Shown here piece after piece: positions 63,275 to 64,000 of a stretch of DNA of 64,000 nucleotides (position 1 is the stretch's first letter; each line of letters opens with the position of its first letter). A program made the translations under genes and the position numbers. The notes beneath the pieces were generated by a model that had not been told where the DNA came from, made no database searches, and saw nothing but the letters and a program-made list of their open reading frames with translations. This stretch comes from Massospora cicadina (lineage: Eukaryota > Entomophthoromycota > Entomophthoromycetes > Entomophthorales > Entomophthoraceae), in assembly GCA_022478985.1 (NCBI GenBank), contig JAKSZP010017415.1, forward strand, positions 1 to 64,000, in the 5' to 3' direction.

Positions 63275-64000
63275 GAAAGAGGGAGGATCAGCTGTGGGCG
63301 TTGGTGGACACTGGAGCGGAAGAGAACTACCTATATCACGGGTTAGCAAAAGAAATGAGGCTGGAAATGGAATGGAAGGGAGCCGTAATGCTGGCAGACA
63401 CCTCAAAAACGGTTAGCAGTTGGAAGATCAAGACCAAGGTGCTGCTGCGGCAGGGGCCTTACACCTTCCAAGAGTCATTCAGTGCCATTAAAAATCTGCC
63501 CTATCCCATAATCCTGGGCATGGAGTGGTGGCACAAGTACTCCCCTCAGTTCAAACTGGAGGAGCGCCTGGTCTTGCTACACCCCAAGAACCAACCCCCA
63601 GTGGCACTAGATTTCTTCACCACTGGCGGAGGGAAGCCTGGGGTGAACGCGGTAGTAGGGCTGGAGATGGAGGCGGACATACCCAACGAATTTCGTGCAT
63701 ACGCTCACCTGTTCAAGAAGAACCAAGCTCCCTCTATCACCCCAAACGGTCCTTACCTTTTCACCTTCAGGTCTAAAAAGGATGCGGAATTCCCCAAGGG
63801 TTGTCCCATCTACCCTTTGAACCTTAAGGCGAGGGCGGCCCTTGAGGTCTATGTCAAGGAAATGCTGGAGCGCGGGATGATTGTCCCATCCAACTCGCCA
63901 GTGGTGTCGCCAATACTCCTAGTCCCAAAAGCAAGCGGCGAGCTTCGCCCATGTGTGGACTACCGGCGGCTGAACGCAATTACTGAGTCTGACTTCTACC
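63067..64000 (+). CDS. G6 protease and start of reverse transcriptase, continues past the edge
   Basis: Open without stop from 63067 to the window end, one step back (-1) from the gag frame, which overlaps it by about 200 bases. Protease: LWALVDTGAEENYLYHGLAK, with D-T-G-A intact at 63307-63318, and NLPYPIILGMEWWHKYSPQF. Then a linker (FRAYAHLFKK) and the reverse transcriptase start: YVKEMLERGMIVPSNSPVVS, LLVPKASGELRPCVDYRRLN. No start codon is needed if it is made by frameshift from gag. Confidence 0.85.

Larger units (their letters stand above)
61318..64000 (+). mobile_element. G6: young chromovirus-lineage Ty3/Gypsy element, cut by window edge
   Basis: Starts TGTAACG inside the RNase H of G5. 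LTR, then a hydrophobic frame, gag with one in-frame stop, and a protease-reverse transcriptase frame open to the window edge. The protease ends with AIKNLPYPIILGMEWWHKY as in G1, and there is no dUTPase-like block, so it belongs with the chromodomain element. It is richer in GC and CpG than the elements it interrupts, which fits a recent arrival. Confidence 0.85.

Overview
This is a eukaryotic window made almost entirely of nested, decayed retrotransposons. I see no intact host gene, no rRNA or tRNA gene, no CRISPR array and no bacterial gene organisation. Two Ty3/Gypsy lineages are present. The first has a chromodomain after integrase (G1 at 1-5800, and the younger G6 from 61318 to the right edge). 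The second lacks a visible chromodomain but carries a dUTPase-like block between protease and reverse transcriptase (G2, G3, G4 and G5; G7 joins this lineage by its LTR, primer site and gag). L1-type LINEs with an APE-type endonuclease and a CCHC ORF1 occur as three near full-length copies (A, B, C) and one 5'-truncated copy (D). There are also two tRNA-derived SINEs, two copies of a LINE-ended element with an unrelated interior (family X), one unclassified GC-rich insert (Y), and three tiny retroposed inserts of 20-23 bp.

The organism is not settled by the sequence. Chromodomain Ty3 elements packed this densely are typical of large, repeat-rich fungal genomes. A decayed gene at 45440-46960 (minus) instead resembles a repeat-associated protein family that I know from arthropods, cnidarians and other invertebrates. 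Either this is an invertebrate genome, or a fungus (for example an insect-associated one) that acquired animal DNA. One of the tiny inserts sits in that pseudogene and two others sit in LINE C, which argues that all of this belongs to one genome.

Layout: G1 (minus, 1-5800) with a SINE in its 5' LTR; G2 (plus, 5807-10019); LTR fragments (10020-11640); X copy 1 (minus, 12166-14935); LINE A (minus, 14965-20175); G3 (plus, 20355-33797) with LINE C (20441-27406) inside its 5' LTR and insert Y inside LINE C; G4 (minus, 33840-39932) with a solo LTR inside its protease; LINE D (39945-41075); an AT-rich stretch with unrecognised coding blocks, a SINE and the animal-type pseudogene (41076-47852); G7 (from 47853), whose LTR is split by LINE B and X copy 2; G5 inserted in the gag of G7 (56683); and G6 inserted in the RNase H of G5 (61318).

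Decay is heavy except in G6 and in parts of LINE B. These hold the longest open frames and look youngest. Coordinates of decayed domains are approximate, to within some tens of bases, unless a target-site duplication or an LTR end fixes them.
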